Notes: generated by a model not told the origin, from the letters alone. A stretch of DNA of 64,000 bases from Enhydrobacter sp. (GCA_025808875.1 CP075528.1:1-64000); one strand, 5' to 3'; counted from the stretch's first letter, positions 1 through 10,950 are shown. Made by a program: numbers and translations.

Positions 1-1338
<1,338 letters not shown>

Positions 1339-1616
1339 TTGACGCATCGTCCCACATGGCTTGCCGCATCCGCGCAGCGGAGCCGGCCCGGCCCAATGAT
1401 CGCAGATTCCTCGACGCGGCCAACATCGAAGGAGGGCACGGGCTCATCCACCGGGGGGGCGAGGCTTTCGGGCGAGACGGCCGTGCTCGCGAAGGACGCC
1501 GAAGCGATCATCGCGTTCGTCAGCGATGACCTGGGCCGGAACACGCTGGAGATCCTGTCGCAAGCGGGGGTAGCGGGTCGCCCGGCCCGCGCGGTGAGAG
1601 CCTCGCCCGGCTGCTG

Positions 1617-3254
1617 CTATGGATCTGGCCTTGCATCGCCCTGGATTTCCTTGGCGAGTTCGGAGCCGCGCAGCAGCCGATCGGCCTTGAGCAACTGCTC
1701 CACGAGGCGACGCGCCGCACGCAGTTCGTCGAGCAGCGCATCGGTGTCTTCGACCGAGAGCCGCCTGTCCACCGCGGCGACGAGCAACGCCTCCTTGGTC
1801 TCGCGGTACCGACCCCGCAGCCGCTCGAGTGCCGCACTGTGGAGGCGGTCGTCATCGGGCTCGACGACGGCCGCTTCGGCGAGCGAAGCCGTCCCGGCAG
1901 CCTCGGCGACGAATTGCTCGAGCGCCGCACGGAGAGCCACGTCCTTCAGCGAGTCGGTATGTGCCCGCAGTGCGACTCCACTCGGCGCCAGCACGGCCAC
2001 TTCCTGCAGGTAGCGGGCCGTCGCGAGCGCGTCGGCCAGCTCGGCGCCGACGTCTTCTGCGGGGCCTTCGAGACGCACCGAGCTGACGAAGCGCTGGATG
2101 GCTTCGACCAGGGTTCGCACCGCGTCCGACTGCCGTTGCAGCAATGGCGTGGATTGCGTGAGCGCCGCCCGCGACACGGTCGCGACGATGCCGCGCAGGC
2201 GTCCGAGTTCCTGATGCAGCGCCGCGGCAGCGAGTGCCGGCGTGGCCGTCAGCGTGGCGTCGAGATGCTGCGGCCGGGCGAGATCGTCCGCCTGGTTGCG
2301 GAACAGGCGCTCGAGCATCGTCGCGAGGCGTTCCGCGAGCGGCAATGTCAGCAGCACGCCGAGCACGTTGAACACCGTGTGGAACAGAGCCAGGATCGCC
2401 GCGGGACTGCCCTCGACGTCGAGCCAGTCGGCCAGTCGCTCCACGGCGGCGAGCATCACCGGCAACAGCGCGAGCGCCACGACACCGGCAACCAGGTTGA
2501 AGGCGATGTGCCCGATGGCGAGACGCTTCGCGGCCGGCGTGGCCTTGAGCACCGCGATCGCCGCCGTCGAGGTCGTGCCGAGGTTCGCGCCGATCACCGC
2601 GGCGGCCGCGGCCTCGAGGCCGATCACACCGCCTGCGGCCGCGGTGAGGATGATGGCGACCGCGGCGCTCGAGGACTGCGTGAGCACCGTGGCGACGAAG
2701 CCCACCAGCACGAACGCGGGCCAGCTCACGCCACCGCCACCGCTCGCGACGCTGGCGCCGTAGGCATCGGCCATGCCGCCGAACGCGTCCTTGAGGAGCG
2801 CGAGCCCGAGGAAGAACAAGCCGAAGCCGGCCAGTGCCTCGCCGAGCCCCTGGTGGCGCCGGTCCGGAGCGAGGAGGCGAAGCACGACGCCGACCGTCAG
2901 GATCGGGAGCGCGAGGGCCTCGATCTTGAAGCCGAAGCCCAGCAGGCTCACCAGCCAGCCGGTCATCGTGGTGCCCACGTTGGTGCCGAAAATCACGCCC
3001 AGTGCCTGGCGTAGCGTGAGCAGCCCGGCGTTCACGAAGCCGATCGTCGCGACCGTCACCGCGCTCGAGGACTGCACCAGGCCGGTGACGAGGATGCCCG
3101 CGAACACGCCGCGCAGCGGCGTCGAGGTCCAGCGGCCGAGAAGCCGCTTCAGCCCGCTGCCGGCGAAAAGCGTCAGTCCCTCGGTCATCCGTTGCATCGC
3201 GAACAGAAACAATGCGAGGCCGCCAAGGGCCTGCACGATGATTCCGAGGCTCAT
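1617..3254 (-). CDS. Na/Pi cotransporter family protein (NptA/YjbB-like)
   Basis: A 545-residue integral membrane protein of the sodium/phosphate cotransporter family. The N-terminal 300 residues hold two inverted-topology repeats, each with the hallmark QSSS motif (GLVQSSSAVTV near residue 60 and TVLTQSSSAAVAI near residue 190), plus GTNVGTT and GANLGTT in equivalent places. The C-terminal part, from about 320, is soluble and helical like the PhoU-type domain of bacterial relatives. Probable role is phosphate movement or phosphate homeostasis at the inner membrane. It is divergent from the BVMO gene, with 222 bp between starts. No clear Pho box was seen in that gap. Confidence 0.88.
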   Translation of the reverse strand: MSLGIIVQALGGLALFLFAMQRMTEGLTLFAGSGLKRLLGRWTSTPLRGVFAGILVTGLVQSSSAVTVATIGFVNAGLLTLRQALGVIFGTNVGTTMTGWLVSLLGFGFKIEALALPILTVGVVLRLLAPDRRHQGLGEALAGFGLFFLGLALLKDAFGGMADAYGASVASGGGGVSWPAFVLVGFVATVLTQSSSAAVAIILTAAAGGVIGLEAAAAAVIGANLGTTSTAAIAVLKATPAAKRLAIGHIAFNLVAGVVALALLPVMLAAVERLADWLDVEGSPAAILALFHTVFNVLGVLLTLPLAERLATMLERLFRNQADDLARPQHLDATLTATPALAAAALHQELGRLRGIVATVSRAALTQSTPLLQRQSDAVRTLVEAIQRFVSSVRLEGPAEDVGAELADALATARYLQEVAVLAPSGVALRAHTDSLKDVALRAALEQFVAEAAGTASLAEAAVVEPDDDRLHSAALERLRGRYRETKEALLVAAVDRRLSVEDTDALLDELRAARRLVEQLLKADRLLRGSELAKEIQGDARPDP

Positions 3255-3476
3255 TCCATCGGCCTTGCCGAGACCAGTGACCGGTCCTCAGCGTGCGGGA
3301 TCCTGCGTGCCTGTCTACAGGTCGGCTGCGGGGGACCAGCTGCCTTGCGAACGGACTCCGGCGCCGCGTGCCGCGTGGCGGCATACCATGTGGCGGGATA
3401 GGCGCTGTCGTTCATCTTGCGGGCCGGCGTCCCCTGTCGCACTTAGGGTATCGAGGATCGGACGTTCGGAGGGCGT

Positions 3477-5096
3477 ATGTCGATTGATTTCGATGCCGTG
3501 ATCGTCGGTGCGGGTTTCGCCGGCATGTACATGCTGCACCGCCTGCGCCGGAAGGGCTTCAGTGCGCGCGTGTTCGAGACCGGCACGGGCGTCGGCGGCA
3601 CCTGGTACTGGAACCGCTATCCCGGCGCGCGCTGCGATGTCGAGAGCGTGCAGTATTCCTACCAGTTCTCGCCCGAGCTCGAGCAGGAATGGGAGTGGAC
3701 CGAGCGCTACGCCACCCAGCCCGAGATCCTGCGCTATGCCGAGCACGTCGCCGACCGCTTCGACCTGCGCCGCGACATCCGCTTCGAGACGCGCGTGACC
3801 CGGGCAACCTTCGACGAGGCCGACAACACCTGGCTGGTCGAGACCGAAGGCTTGGATGGAAAAGGGGGCGATCGCGTCCGCGCGCGCTTCGTCATCACCG
3901 CCATGGGCTGCCTCTCCTCGCCCAACACGCCCCGGATCGACGGCCTCGCGGATTTCGCCGGCCCGACCTATCACACCGGCAACTGGCCGCACGAGGGCGT
4001 CGATTTCACCGGCAGGACGGTCGGCGTCATCGGCACCGGCTCGTCGGCCATCCAGTCGATCCCGATCATCGCCCGGCAGGCGAAGCACCTGACGGTGTTC
4101 CAGCGCACCGCCAACTACACCGTGCCGGCCCACAACGGGCCGCTCGATCCGGCCTACGTCGCCAGGGTCAAGGCGACCTATCCCGAGATGCGCCGGCGCG
4201 CCCGGACCCTGCCGGCCGGCATCGACTTCACCATCAACTGGGCCTCGGCCATCGAGACGCCCGAGGCCGAGCGACGCCGTCAGTTCGAGGAGCGCTGGGC
4301 CTATGGCGGGCTGGGCTTCATGGCGGCCTTCTCCGACCTGCTGCTGAACGATCGGTCCAACCGGACCGCGGCGGATTTCGTGCGCGGCAAGATCCGCGAG
4401 GTGGTGAAGGATCCCGAGGTCGCCGGGAGGCTGAGCCCGAAGAACATCATCGGCTGCAAGCGGCTCTGCGTCGATTCAGGCTACTGGGAGACCTTCAACC
4501 GGCCCAACGTCACCCTGGTCGACATCGGTGACGAGGGCAGCCATGGGCCGATCGAGCGCATCACGCCCGCCGGCCTGCGCGCCGGAGGCAGGGACTACGC
4601 GTTCGACTGCCTGGTGCTGGCGACCGGCTTCGACGCCATGACCGGCGCGCTGCTGCGCGTCGATTTCCGCGGCCGTGGCGGCGTGACCCTGAAGCAGCGC
4701 TGGAGCGAGGGACCCAAGACCTATCTCGGCCTCACCATCGCGGGCTTCCCCAACCTCTTCACCATCACCGGTCCCGGCAGCCCCTCGGTGCTGACCAACA
4801 TGCTTCCGTCGATCGAGCAGCATGTCGATTTCATCGCCGACTGCCTCGAGGCGATGCGCAAGCAGGGCAAGACGATGATCGAGCCGCTGGAGGCGGCGCA
4901 GGAAGCCTGGGTCGGCCATGTCGGCCAGGCCGCCGACAACACCCTGCGCTCGACCTGCAGCTCCTGGTATGTCGGCGCCAACATCCCGGGCAAGCCGCGG
5001 GTGTTCATGCCTTATATCGGCGGCTTCCCGGCCTACATCGAACGCTGCGAGGCGGTGGTGAAGGCGGGCTACGAGGGGTTTTCCCTGTCATCTTGA
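3477..5096 (+). CDS. Type I Baeyer-Villiger / flavin-containing monooxygenase
   Basis: FAD- and NADPH-dependent monooxygenase of 539 residues that would insert oxygen next to a ketone or oxidise a heteroatom; the substrate is unknown. The FAD Rossmann motif VGAGFAGM lies at 9-16. The BVMO fingerprint FxGxxxHTxxWP is present as FAGPTYHTGNWP at 160-171, and the NADP site GTGSSA begins at 186. GTWYWNRYPGARCDVES matches the cyclohexanone-monooxygenase subgroup. ATG 3477 follows a GGAGGG ribosome site. The last codons (...SLSS, TGA) fall inside a TGTCATCTTGAG-type intergenic repeat, so the native C-terminus may have been replaced. It is divergent from the Na/Pi transporter gene. Confidence 0.93.
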   Translation: MSIDFDAVIVGAGFAGMYMLHRLRRKGFSARVFETGTGVGGTWYWNRYPGARCDVESVQYSYQFSPELEQEWEWTERYATQPEILRYAEHVADRFDLRRDIRFETRVTRATFDEADNTWLVETEGLDGKGGDRVRARFVITAMGCLSSPNTPRIDGLADFAGPTYHTGNWPHEGVDFTGRTVGVIGTGSSAIQSIPIIARQAKHLTVFQRTANYTVPAHNGPLDPAYVARVKATYPEMRRRARTLPAGIDFTINWASAIETPEAERRRQFEERWAYGGLGFMAAFSDLLLNDRSNRTAADFVRGKIREVVKDPEVAGRLSPKNIIGCKRLCVDSGYWETFNRPNVTLVDIGDEGSHGPIERITPAGLRAGGRDYAFDCLVLATGFDAMTGALLRVDFRGRGGVTLKQRWSEGPKTYLGLTIAGFPNLFTITGPGSPSVLTNMLPSIEQHVDFIADCLEAMRKQGKTMIEPLEAAQEAWVGHVGQAADNTLRSTCSSWYVGANIPGKPRVFMPYIGGFPAYIERCEAVVKAGYEGFSLSS

Positions 5097-5136
5097 GTCG
5101 CGCGGGGTAACCCCCGCGCTTAAGCGAAGGATCTAG
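5088..5136. repeat. Intergenic palindromic repeat (TGTCATCTTGAG...GCGAAGGATCT type)
   Basis: The sequence from tgtcatcttgag to gcgaaggatct, with a central GC palindrome (gcgcggggtaacccccgcgc), resembles the widespread hairpin repeats found between genes in many proteobacteria. It marks the left edge of the accessory island and contains the stop codon of the monooxygenase. Family membership is judged from memory of such repeats. Confidence 0.55.
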
Positions 5137-5363
5137 CGCTCGCAGCAGGATCGGGTCAGCTGCCCATCGCCTCTTCTGAAGTCGCGTGCGTGAGAAGCCG
5201 GCGCCCCGCATGAAGAATCGTTGGGCTGCACCAAAGGTGGCTGCATGCAAAAGCAGGGTGCATATCCAGGGGCGGCCATCAAAGGCGATGGCCCGGTGTC
5301 GGCAAACAAGCCATTGGCAATCCCGAACGATCTGGTAAGCAATCCGAGAGCGGGATCACGCGC

Positions 5364-6797
5364 ATGGACATCGACTATTCAGACTGCCAACAAGTGAAGG
5401 CTCGCCTGATATGCTCAGGCTGTATCGGCGAGTCTTATCTGAAGAATGAGGTAGCCACGCACGGACAGCCTGGCCGCTGCCACTACTGTTACAAAGACGG
5501 AACGACGTTCACGATCGGCCAAGTCAGCGAACGCGTCGAGACTGCGTTCGAGCAGAACTTTGCCCGCTCCTCGGAAGGCGAAGGGGAGTCGACCGTCTAC
5601 GCCATCATGGGTGCGGCTGACATTCCCGAGGCTGCGGCTGAGGACATTCAGCAGGTTCTGGAATACGAGCACGAGCCTGCTCCGGGCGACTACATCGAAG
5701 GAGAAGAAAGCGAGTTCAATTCAGAGCTGTTCTACGCAGAGCATTCGGACGACGGTGCCTATTGGCATGAACGATGGCGCGAATTCGAAAAAACTCTGAA
5801 GACAGAAGCTCGGTACTTCAGCCAGACCTGCGAAAGCCGTCTCAAGGACGTCTTCGCTGGTATTGAGGCGATGAAGACGAAGGATCAAAAGACCCTCATT
5901 GTCGATGGAGGGCCCGGGACCGGTATCGACGCCTTCTACCGTGCGCGTGTGATCGAAGGTGACGACGCGCTCAAGCAAGCACTTGAGAGGCCGGACCGGC
6001 ATATTGGTCCGCCGCCGCCGCAGCTCGCAAAGGACGGCAGGATGAACGCGCGAGGTATTTCAGTCTTCTACGGGTCTGGCGATACAAAGACTGCGCTCGC
6101 TGAAGTGCGCCCGCCCGTCGGCGCAAACGTCGTCACAGCCAAATTTCGCGTGATCCGCCCGCTGCGGCTCCTCGATCTTACAATTTTGCGGTCGGTGGAG
6201 ATTGCCGGAAGCCTGTTCGATCCGACATTTGCGCCGACATTCGAGCGTGTTGCGTTCTTGCGCTCGTTGAGCAGCATAATGACTCAGCCCGTGTTGCCGA
6301 CCGACGAGGCATTCGCCTATCTGGCAACGCAGGCTGTCGCTGACTTCCTGGCCTCCCGGGCTGATCCTGCAATCGACGGAATCCTGTTTCCCTCAGCGCA
6401 AACGAAGAGTGACTCGCTAAACGTCGTCCTTTTTCAGAAAGCTGCGAGAGTCAAACCGCTCGATTTGCCGGACGGTACCAAGCTTCGGACATCCCTCATG
6501 GACTACTCAGACGGCATAGCCTCGATCGACTACCGTGTTCACGAAGAAGTTCCGCCTCCCAAGAGCAAACCAGACTTCTCACTGCCGGAATTCATACGCG
6601 GACCATGGTACGACCCCAATGGGGACAACCGGGACGAGACGCTTGAAGTGGATACAGGGGACGTCGCCGTGCATCGAATACATCACGTCTCCTACGATAC
6701 CTCGGACTCGAAGGTGTCCAGGCATCGGCATCAGCATCAGGGCTTCGTGCCCCACACCGGCAAAGCTGCCACGCAAGAGGATATCGACCGTCTTTGA
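5364..6797 (+). CDS. RES-domain protein with HEPN/RES N-terminal zinc module
   Basis: A 477-residue protein with two recognisable parts. Residues 17-42 hold paired cysteines (C17xxC20 and C39xxC42) in the context CSGCIGESYLK...CHYC, the layout of the HEPN/RES N-terminal domain 1. Residues about 190-385 form a RES domain: FYRAR (R193/R195), GPPPPQLAKDGRMNARGISV, then AEVRP (E247), with a late DSLNVVLF segment carrying the expected serine. RES enzymes studied in toxin-antitoxin pairs degrade NAD+. No Xre/MbcA-type antitoxin gene lies beside it, so a stand-alone conflict or anti-phage effector is more likely (inference). GC content and codon choice differ visibly from the flanks. The start has only a weak ribosome site. 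Confidence 0.8.
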   Translation: MDIDYSDCQQVKARLICSGCIGESYLKNEVATHGQPGRCHYCYKDGTTFTIGQVSERVETAFEQNFARSSEGEGESTVYAIMGAADIPEAAAEDIQQVLEYEHEPAPGDYIEGEESEFNSELFYAEHSDDGAYWHERWREFEKTLKTEARYFSQTCESRLKDVFAGIEAMKTKDQKTLIVDGGPGTGIDAFYRARVIEGDDALKQALERPDRHIGPPPPQLAKDGRMNARGISVFYGSGDTKTALAEVRPPVGANVVTAKFRVIRPLRLLDLTILRSVEIAGSLFDPTFAPTFERVAFLRSLSSIMTQPVLPTDEAFAYLATQAVADFLASRADPAIDGILFPSAQTKSDSLNVVLFQKAARVKPLDLPDGTKLRTSLMDYSDGIASIDYRVHEEVPPPKSKPDFSLPEFIRGPWYDPNGDNRDETLEVDTGDVAVHRIHHVSYDTSDSKVSRHRHQHQGFVPHTGKAATQEDIDRL

Positions 6798-6820
6798 TAC
6801 ATCTCGCGCCGAGCGCCGTC

Positions 6821-7033
6821 CTAGTCGTCTTCGCCCTTGGCTTTCAGAAACCCCAGAGCATCGAAGGTCGCTAGCTGAGCCGCTTCTTTCGGAACGCGCG
6901 CCTTCCAGATGAGGGCGAGCGCGATTTTCCGCAGGAAAAGCCGTGAAATGGGCCAAACGCCCAGGCTATCCCCGCAACTGACCGAATACACAAGGCCGCC
7001 CCAAGCCTGCGGCGCATGGATGTGGTCTAACAC
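6821..7033 (-). CDS. Possible 70-residue small protein or gene remnant
   Basis: A GTG-initiated frame in the gap between the convergent RES gene and the divergent ietA. Its composition looks protein-like (for example IALALIWKARVPKEAAQLATFDALGFLKAKG reduced here to its core ATFDALGFLKAKGEDD at the end) and it ends in TAG. No family was recognised. It may equally be the remnant of a longer gene lost when the island formed. Nothing else was seen in 6798-7041. Confidence 0.25.
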   Translation of the reverse strand: MLDHIHAPQAWGGLVYSVSCGDSLGVWPISRLFLRKIALALIWKARVPKEAAQLATFDALGFLKAKGEDD

Positions 7034-7041
7034 CGTCGGCG

Positions 7042-8097
7042 ATGCATACGCACGCGCGCAAAATGTTGTACACTATCGGTGGTGAAAGGCTCCACTTGTC
7101 CAACGTAAAGCAAATCTTGGCTTTGATGCGGAGTCGCGCAGAAGGCGACGACGAGACCTTTTTTTCGATCGCGCTTCAAGTTGCGGCGGCTGAGGCGCGT
7201 CAGGGGCACCGCCAAGTCGCAGAAGAACTACGCGCCGAGGTGGACAAGGCACGCGCGAGCTCCAGCCGTGGCCAGTCAGTTCCAATTCAATTTGCGAGTC
7301 CTCGCGGCAACCTTGAAGGTCTTCTTGAGCTTAGGAATCCGCGTTTCAATCTCAAAGACGTTGTTCTCAAGGATCAGCTAGTCGCACGCATCAACGATGT
7401 GCTGCGGCAGCAACGAAAGCGCGATTGGCTTCGAGAGCATGGAAAGACGCCGAATCGCCGGCTGCTGTTTGTGGGACCGCCTGGTTCAGGCAAGACGATG
7501 TCGGCTGAGGCCTTGGCTGGTGAATTGCACCTACCGCTGTATGTGATCCGTCTCGACTCCTTGATTACGAGATACATGGGTGAGACGGCTTCGAAGCTAC
7601 GAATGATCTTCGACGAAACAGCAAAGCGTCGTGGTGTTTATCTATTCGACGAGTTTGACGCGGTTGGCGGTCATAGGACTGCCACCAATGACGTGGCCGA
7701 AATGCGCCGCGTCTTGAACTCGTTCCTCCAATTCATGGAGGAGACGAGCGCTACGGATAGCGTCATTGTCTGCTCAACGAACCATCCAAAGTTGCTCGAT
7801 CGTGCTCTGATACGCCGGTACGATCAGGTGCTCCAATTCGACGCGCCAACAGCCGTGCAGATCCGCAAGCTAATCACGGCCCATGTGGGTCGGTTGCAAA
7901 TCGTCAAAGCGAGTTGGAAAAAGATCTTGCAGGAAGCTCAAGGTTTGAGCCAGTCAGAAATCGTTCGCGCAAGCGACGATGCCGTGAAGACCGCCATATT
8001 GGACCAGCGTAACACCATGAGTACGGAAGACTTGCTCGAGCGTCTACGCGAGCGTCATTCCATGCGCAATGCGTTCTTGGAGACGAAAGGCGCATAA
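7042..8097 (+). CDS. ietA: AAA ATPase of the IetAS system
   Basis: A 351-residue single-ring AAA+ ATPase. Walker A is GPPGSGKT at 145-152, Walker B is VYLFDEFD at 199-206, sensor-1 asparagine is in CSTNHP (N247) and the arginine fingers are in ALIRRYD (R258/R259). The N-terminal part (QILALMRSRAEGDDETFF) is typical of IetA. The gene is followed after 4 bases by the subtilisin-like ietS, the fixed partner. The pair was described on an Agrobacterium Ti plasmid as a stabilisation/toxin-antitoxin locus and later listed among anti-phage systems; IetA is thought to restrain or direct the protease. ATG 7042 has no clear ribosome site; ATG 7063 or a later start is possible. Confidence 0.88.
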   Translation: MHTHARKMLYTIGGERLHLSNVKQILALMRSRAEGDDETFFSIALQVAAAEARQGHRQVAEELRAEVDKARASSSRGQSVPIQFASPRGNLEGLLELRNPRFNLKDVVLKDQLVARINDVLRQQRKRDWLREHGKTPNRRLLFVGPPGSGKTMSAEALAGELHLPLYVIRLDSLITRYMGETASKLRMIFDETAKRRGVYLFDEFDAVGGHRTATNDVAEMRRVLNSFLQFMEETSATDSVIVCSTNHPKLLDRALIRRYDQVLQFDAPTAVQIRKLITAHVGRLQIVKASWKKILQEAQGLSQSEIVRASDDAVKTAILDQRNTMSTEDLLERLRERHSMRNAFLETKGA

Positions 8098-8101
8098 GTG
8101 A

Positions 8102-10585
8102 ATGCCGTCGAGGTTTACTCTTCCTCACATTGAAATATCGCGGTTCAAATCCCAACAAAGTTACTTAGGACTCGGATCGGGCGGAGGCTCTACCGTCCGA
8201 ATACGTGAGGAGCACGGCCGGCGCCTTCAGAGCGAGCTTGATGCGGCCTTGAAGCTCGCCGAGGAGCTAAGGCCGAAAGACGAAAGGCTGCCGGCAGCTA
8301 CGACCACAATTTTGGAAGTCGAGCTAAGGCGCGGCACAGACCCGGAGATTCTTGAGCGAAAGAGAGCTGGCATACGGCCCGGCGCATCCAAGGTCGACGA
8401 TCGGGAAGCGCCTACTGTCGCTGTGTTCGTTCCGGACGCATCACGCGAGGTGCTTGCGAAGATCCTCGATGAGTATAGAAGCGGTCCGCTCACGGAGGTT
8501 GCCGGGAACCCACCGCATAAATCCCTTGTCGAAGCTATTCAGGCATTTCGGACTGCGCGGCTTGAGACCGTATGGACAGACACGCCAGATTCGCTTCCCA
8601 CAGATCCCCAGCATCAAGTGTGGTGGGCGTTGTGGTGCTGGTCTGAGTCGGAAGCCAACATCGAAGAGGTTTGCGAACGGTTGGGTGTGCGGGCGGCAGG
8701 TCGAGACCGGCGGCTCTATTTTCCGGACGTGACCGTCCTACCCGTCTTGGCGCCGCGCGTTGCTATCGAACTCATGCTCTTCATGACCGGCGCTATCGCA
8801 GAAATCCGGCGCGCAACGGACAATCCAACATTTTTCATCGACAAAGTGACGGGCGATCAGCACCCTTGGTCTGATGATCTGGCAGCAAGGACTATCTGGC
8901 CAGGAAATGACGCCCCTTCTGTCTGCGTATTCGATACCGGCGTAAATAGGGGGCACACGTTAATTGAGCCCGCTCTGGCAACCGGCGATTTGCACGCTCT
9001 GAAAGCAGAATGGGGTGTTAACGATCATCACGAAGATGGTCACGGAACGGCCATGGCAGGAATGGCTTTGCACGGCGATCTGACGGCGGCGCTTGGCGAC
9101 GCCGCAGAACGCACCCTTAAGCACCGCCTGGAATCCGTAAAGCTTTTGCCGCCGGATGGTTTTGATGTGAATGACCCGGCAAGTTACGGCGTGTTAACTC
9201 AGGCTGCTATCTCTCTTCCAGAGATCACCGCCCCCGACAGGCAACGTGTGTACTGCATGGCCGTCACGAATCTTGACGTGTCCGGAGCAACACCATCGAG
9301 TTGGAGTGCCGCGATTGATCAAGCGGCAGCTGGTGCCATGATCGGCGACGAGAAAGATGGTCCCAAGCGGCTCATTGTGGTCGCAGCTGGAAATATTGCG
9401 GCTGAGACTGATGCGACAAGAATTCGGGCGCAAGACGAATATCCGATTGAAGATCCCGCTCAGGCTTGGAATGCGCTCACTGTAGGCGGATACACTGACC
9501 TAATTGATGTCACTGAAGAGGGATATGCAGATTGGACACCGCTTGCAGATGCTGGTGCCCTAAGCCCGCACAGCCGCACAAGCGCTATCTGGCCGCAGGG
9601 ACGTACGCCAATCAAGCCTGAGATAGTGATGGAAGCGGGCAATCGCGGTATCAACCAATCGAGGACGGAAGTACTTACGTTTGGTTCCGTGTCTTTGCTT
9701 TCGACAGGAAGCGACATGGGCGCGCCTTTGGTGCCTTTTCAGGCAACGAGCGCTGCTTCCGCTCAAGGGGCACGACTGGCAGCGCGTCTTGCCGCTGATC
9801 ACCCAGAATACTGGCCAGAGACAATCCGTGGTCTCATCGTTCATAGCGCCGAGTGGACGCAGCCGATGCTGGATGCATTCGACGCATCTTCTGGCAAGAA
9901 GCAAAGCTACGAGATTGTCAGACGCTTCGGATACGGCGTTCCTGACTATGACCGAGCAACGGCCTCTGCCAATAACCATCTTGCACTCTTTGCGCAGGCG
10001 GGCATTCAGCCGTTCAAGATGGACAAAGGTCGAAAATTCAACGAGTGCCACTACTACACGCTGCCAATTCCTCGCGACCTCCTAGAGCGACTCGAAAACA
10101 ATGAAGTTGAGCTCAAAATTACGCTTTCCTACTTTATAGAGCCGAGCCCAGGTCTTTCCGCGAACATTGAACCGCAACGCTACCAGTCACACGGATTGCG
10201 ATTTGATCTGCGCCGCAAAGGCGAGCCGTTAGACACGTTCAAAAAGCGGGTAAATGCGGCGGAGCGAGAAGATCCACGTATAGGTCCGCGCGTTGAACCG
10301 GATGACGATCGGTGGAGACTTGGGCCAAACAGCGTGTCCGCTGGCTCGCTGCATTGCGATTCGTGGTCCGGGCCGGCCATTGAACTGCTCGGCCGAGATA
10401 TGCTTTGCATCAAGCCCGTTCTGGGCTGGTGGCGCGATCGAGCCGGGAAAGAATACGTCAACAAGCAGGCGCGATATTCTTTGATCATCACGTTCAAATC
10501 GAAAGACGTGGACGTGGACCTATATACGCCCATCAAGGCCGTCGTCGACATACCGGTCACTATCGGAACTGACGTCGAAGTCTGA
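8102..10585 (+). CDS. ietS: Subtilisin-like serine protease of the IetAS system
   Basis: An 827-residue S8-family peptidase. The catalytic triad is visible: Asp278 in VCVFDTGVN, His314 in EDGHGTAMAG and Ser550 in FQATSAASAQGARL. About 270 residues precede the protease core and about 200 follow it, with no secretion signal, so it should act in the cytoplasm. Together with the upstream AAA ATPase it forms the two-gene IetAS module; the protease is the presumed effector. The stop codon lies only 4 bases from the stop of the opposite-strand Bbp19-like gene, so the island continues without a spacer. Codon use is clearly less GC-biased than in the flanking genes, supporting horizontal acquisition. 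Confidence 0.9.
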   Translation: MPSRFTLPHIEISRFKSQQSYLGLGSGGGSTVRIREEHGRRLQSELDAALKLAEELRPKDERLPAATTTILEVELRRGTDPEILERKRAGIRPGASKVDDREAPTVAVFVPDASREVLAKILDEYRSGPLTEVAGNPPHKSLVEAIQAFRTARLETVWTDTPDSLPTDPQHQVWWALWCWSESEANIEEVCERLGVRAAGRDRRLYFPDVTVLPVLAPRVAIELMLFMTGAIAEIRRATDNPTFFIDKVTGDQHPWSDDLAARTIWPGNDAPSVCVFDTGVNRGHTLIEPALATGDLHALKAEWGVNDHHEDGHGTAMAGMALHGDLTAALGDAAERTLKHRLESVKLLPPDGFDVNDPASYGVLTQAAISLPEITAPDRQRVYCMAVTNLDVSGATPSSWSAAIDQAAAGAMIGDEKDGPKRLIVVAAGNIAAETDATRIRAQDEYPIEDPAQAWNALTVGGYTDLIDVTEEGYADWTPLADAGALSPHSRTSAIWPQGRTPIKPEIVMEAGNRGINQSRTEVLTFGSVSLLSTGSDMGAPLVPFQATSAASAQGARLAARLAADHPEYWPETIRGLIVHSAEWTQPMLDAFDASSGKKQSYEIVRRFGYGVPDYDRATASANNHLALFAQAGIQPFKMDKGRKFNECHYYTLPIPRDLLERLENNEVELKITLSYFIEPSPGLSANIEPQRYQSHGLRFDLRRKGEPLDTFKKRVNAAEREDPRIGPRVEPDDDRWRLGPNSVSAGSLHCDSWSGPAIELLGRDMLCIKPVLGWWRDRAGKEYVNKQARYSLIITFKSKDVDVDLYTPIKAVVDIPVTIGTDVEV

Positions 10586-10589
10586 CGAG

Positions 10590-10916
10590 TCAACCAGAGC
10601 CGACCATCCCTCCGAATGCCGCGTCTCTCGCGGCCGCTTCCACCATCATGCGTGCCCACAGGGTGGGGCACAGCCGCTGGATCCGGTTGAGATCGCGCAG
10701 GGCCATGTCGCGCCGGCCTTCGGCGAAGGCGGTGGCGCAGGGGTCGGTGTTGAAGCTGGTGCGGAACAACCCGGCGTCGCTCAGCCGCTCCCACACCAGC
10801 AGTCGCCCGCGCGGATCGTCCATCAGCCAACGGAACGCCTCGTCGCTCAGCTGCTTGCGCGGGTGATCGACCTGTCGGCCTTCCGCCGCCGCAGTGCCCT
10901 CGAAATCGAAGCTCAT
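10590..10916 (-). CDS. Bbp19-like phage protein, copy 1
   Basis: A 108-residue protein with the core FRWLMDDPRGRLLVWERL, FRTSFNTDP and AFAEGRRDMALRDL. These match the Bbp19 family of small phage proteins encoded near terminase and portal genes in podovirus-type phages. Function is unknown. A second copy about 85% identical by eye lies at 12526-12855 on the same strand. Here the gene immediately upstream is truncated, so this copy is the surviving end of a broken cassette. It is convergent with ietS. Confidence 0.7.
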   Translation of the reverse strand: MSFDFEGTAAAEGRQVDHPRKQLSDEAFRWLMDDPRGRLLVWERLSDAGLFRTSFNTDPCATAFAEGRRDMALRDLNRIQRLCPTLWARMMVEAAARDAAFGGMVGSG

Positions 10917-10950
10917 GGCGCACTGTCCTCAATACTTGGTCGTCCTTCTG

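Noticed and set aside
5364..6797. Xre-RES toxin-antitoxin pair
   Set aside because: No Xre/MbcA-type antitoxin gene lies upstream or downstream; the N-terminal zinc module points to the HEPN/RES subgroup.
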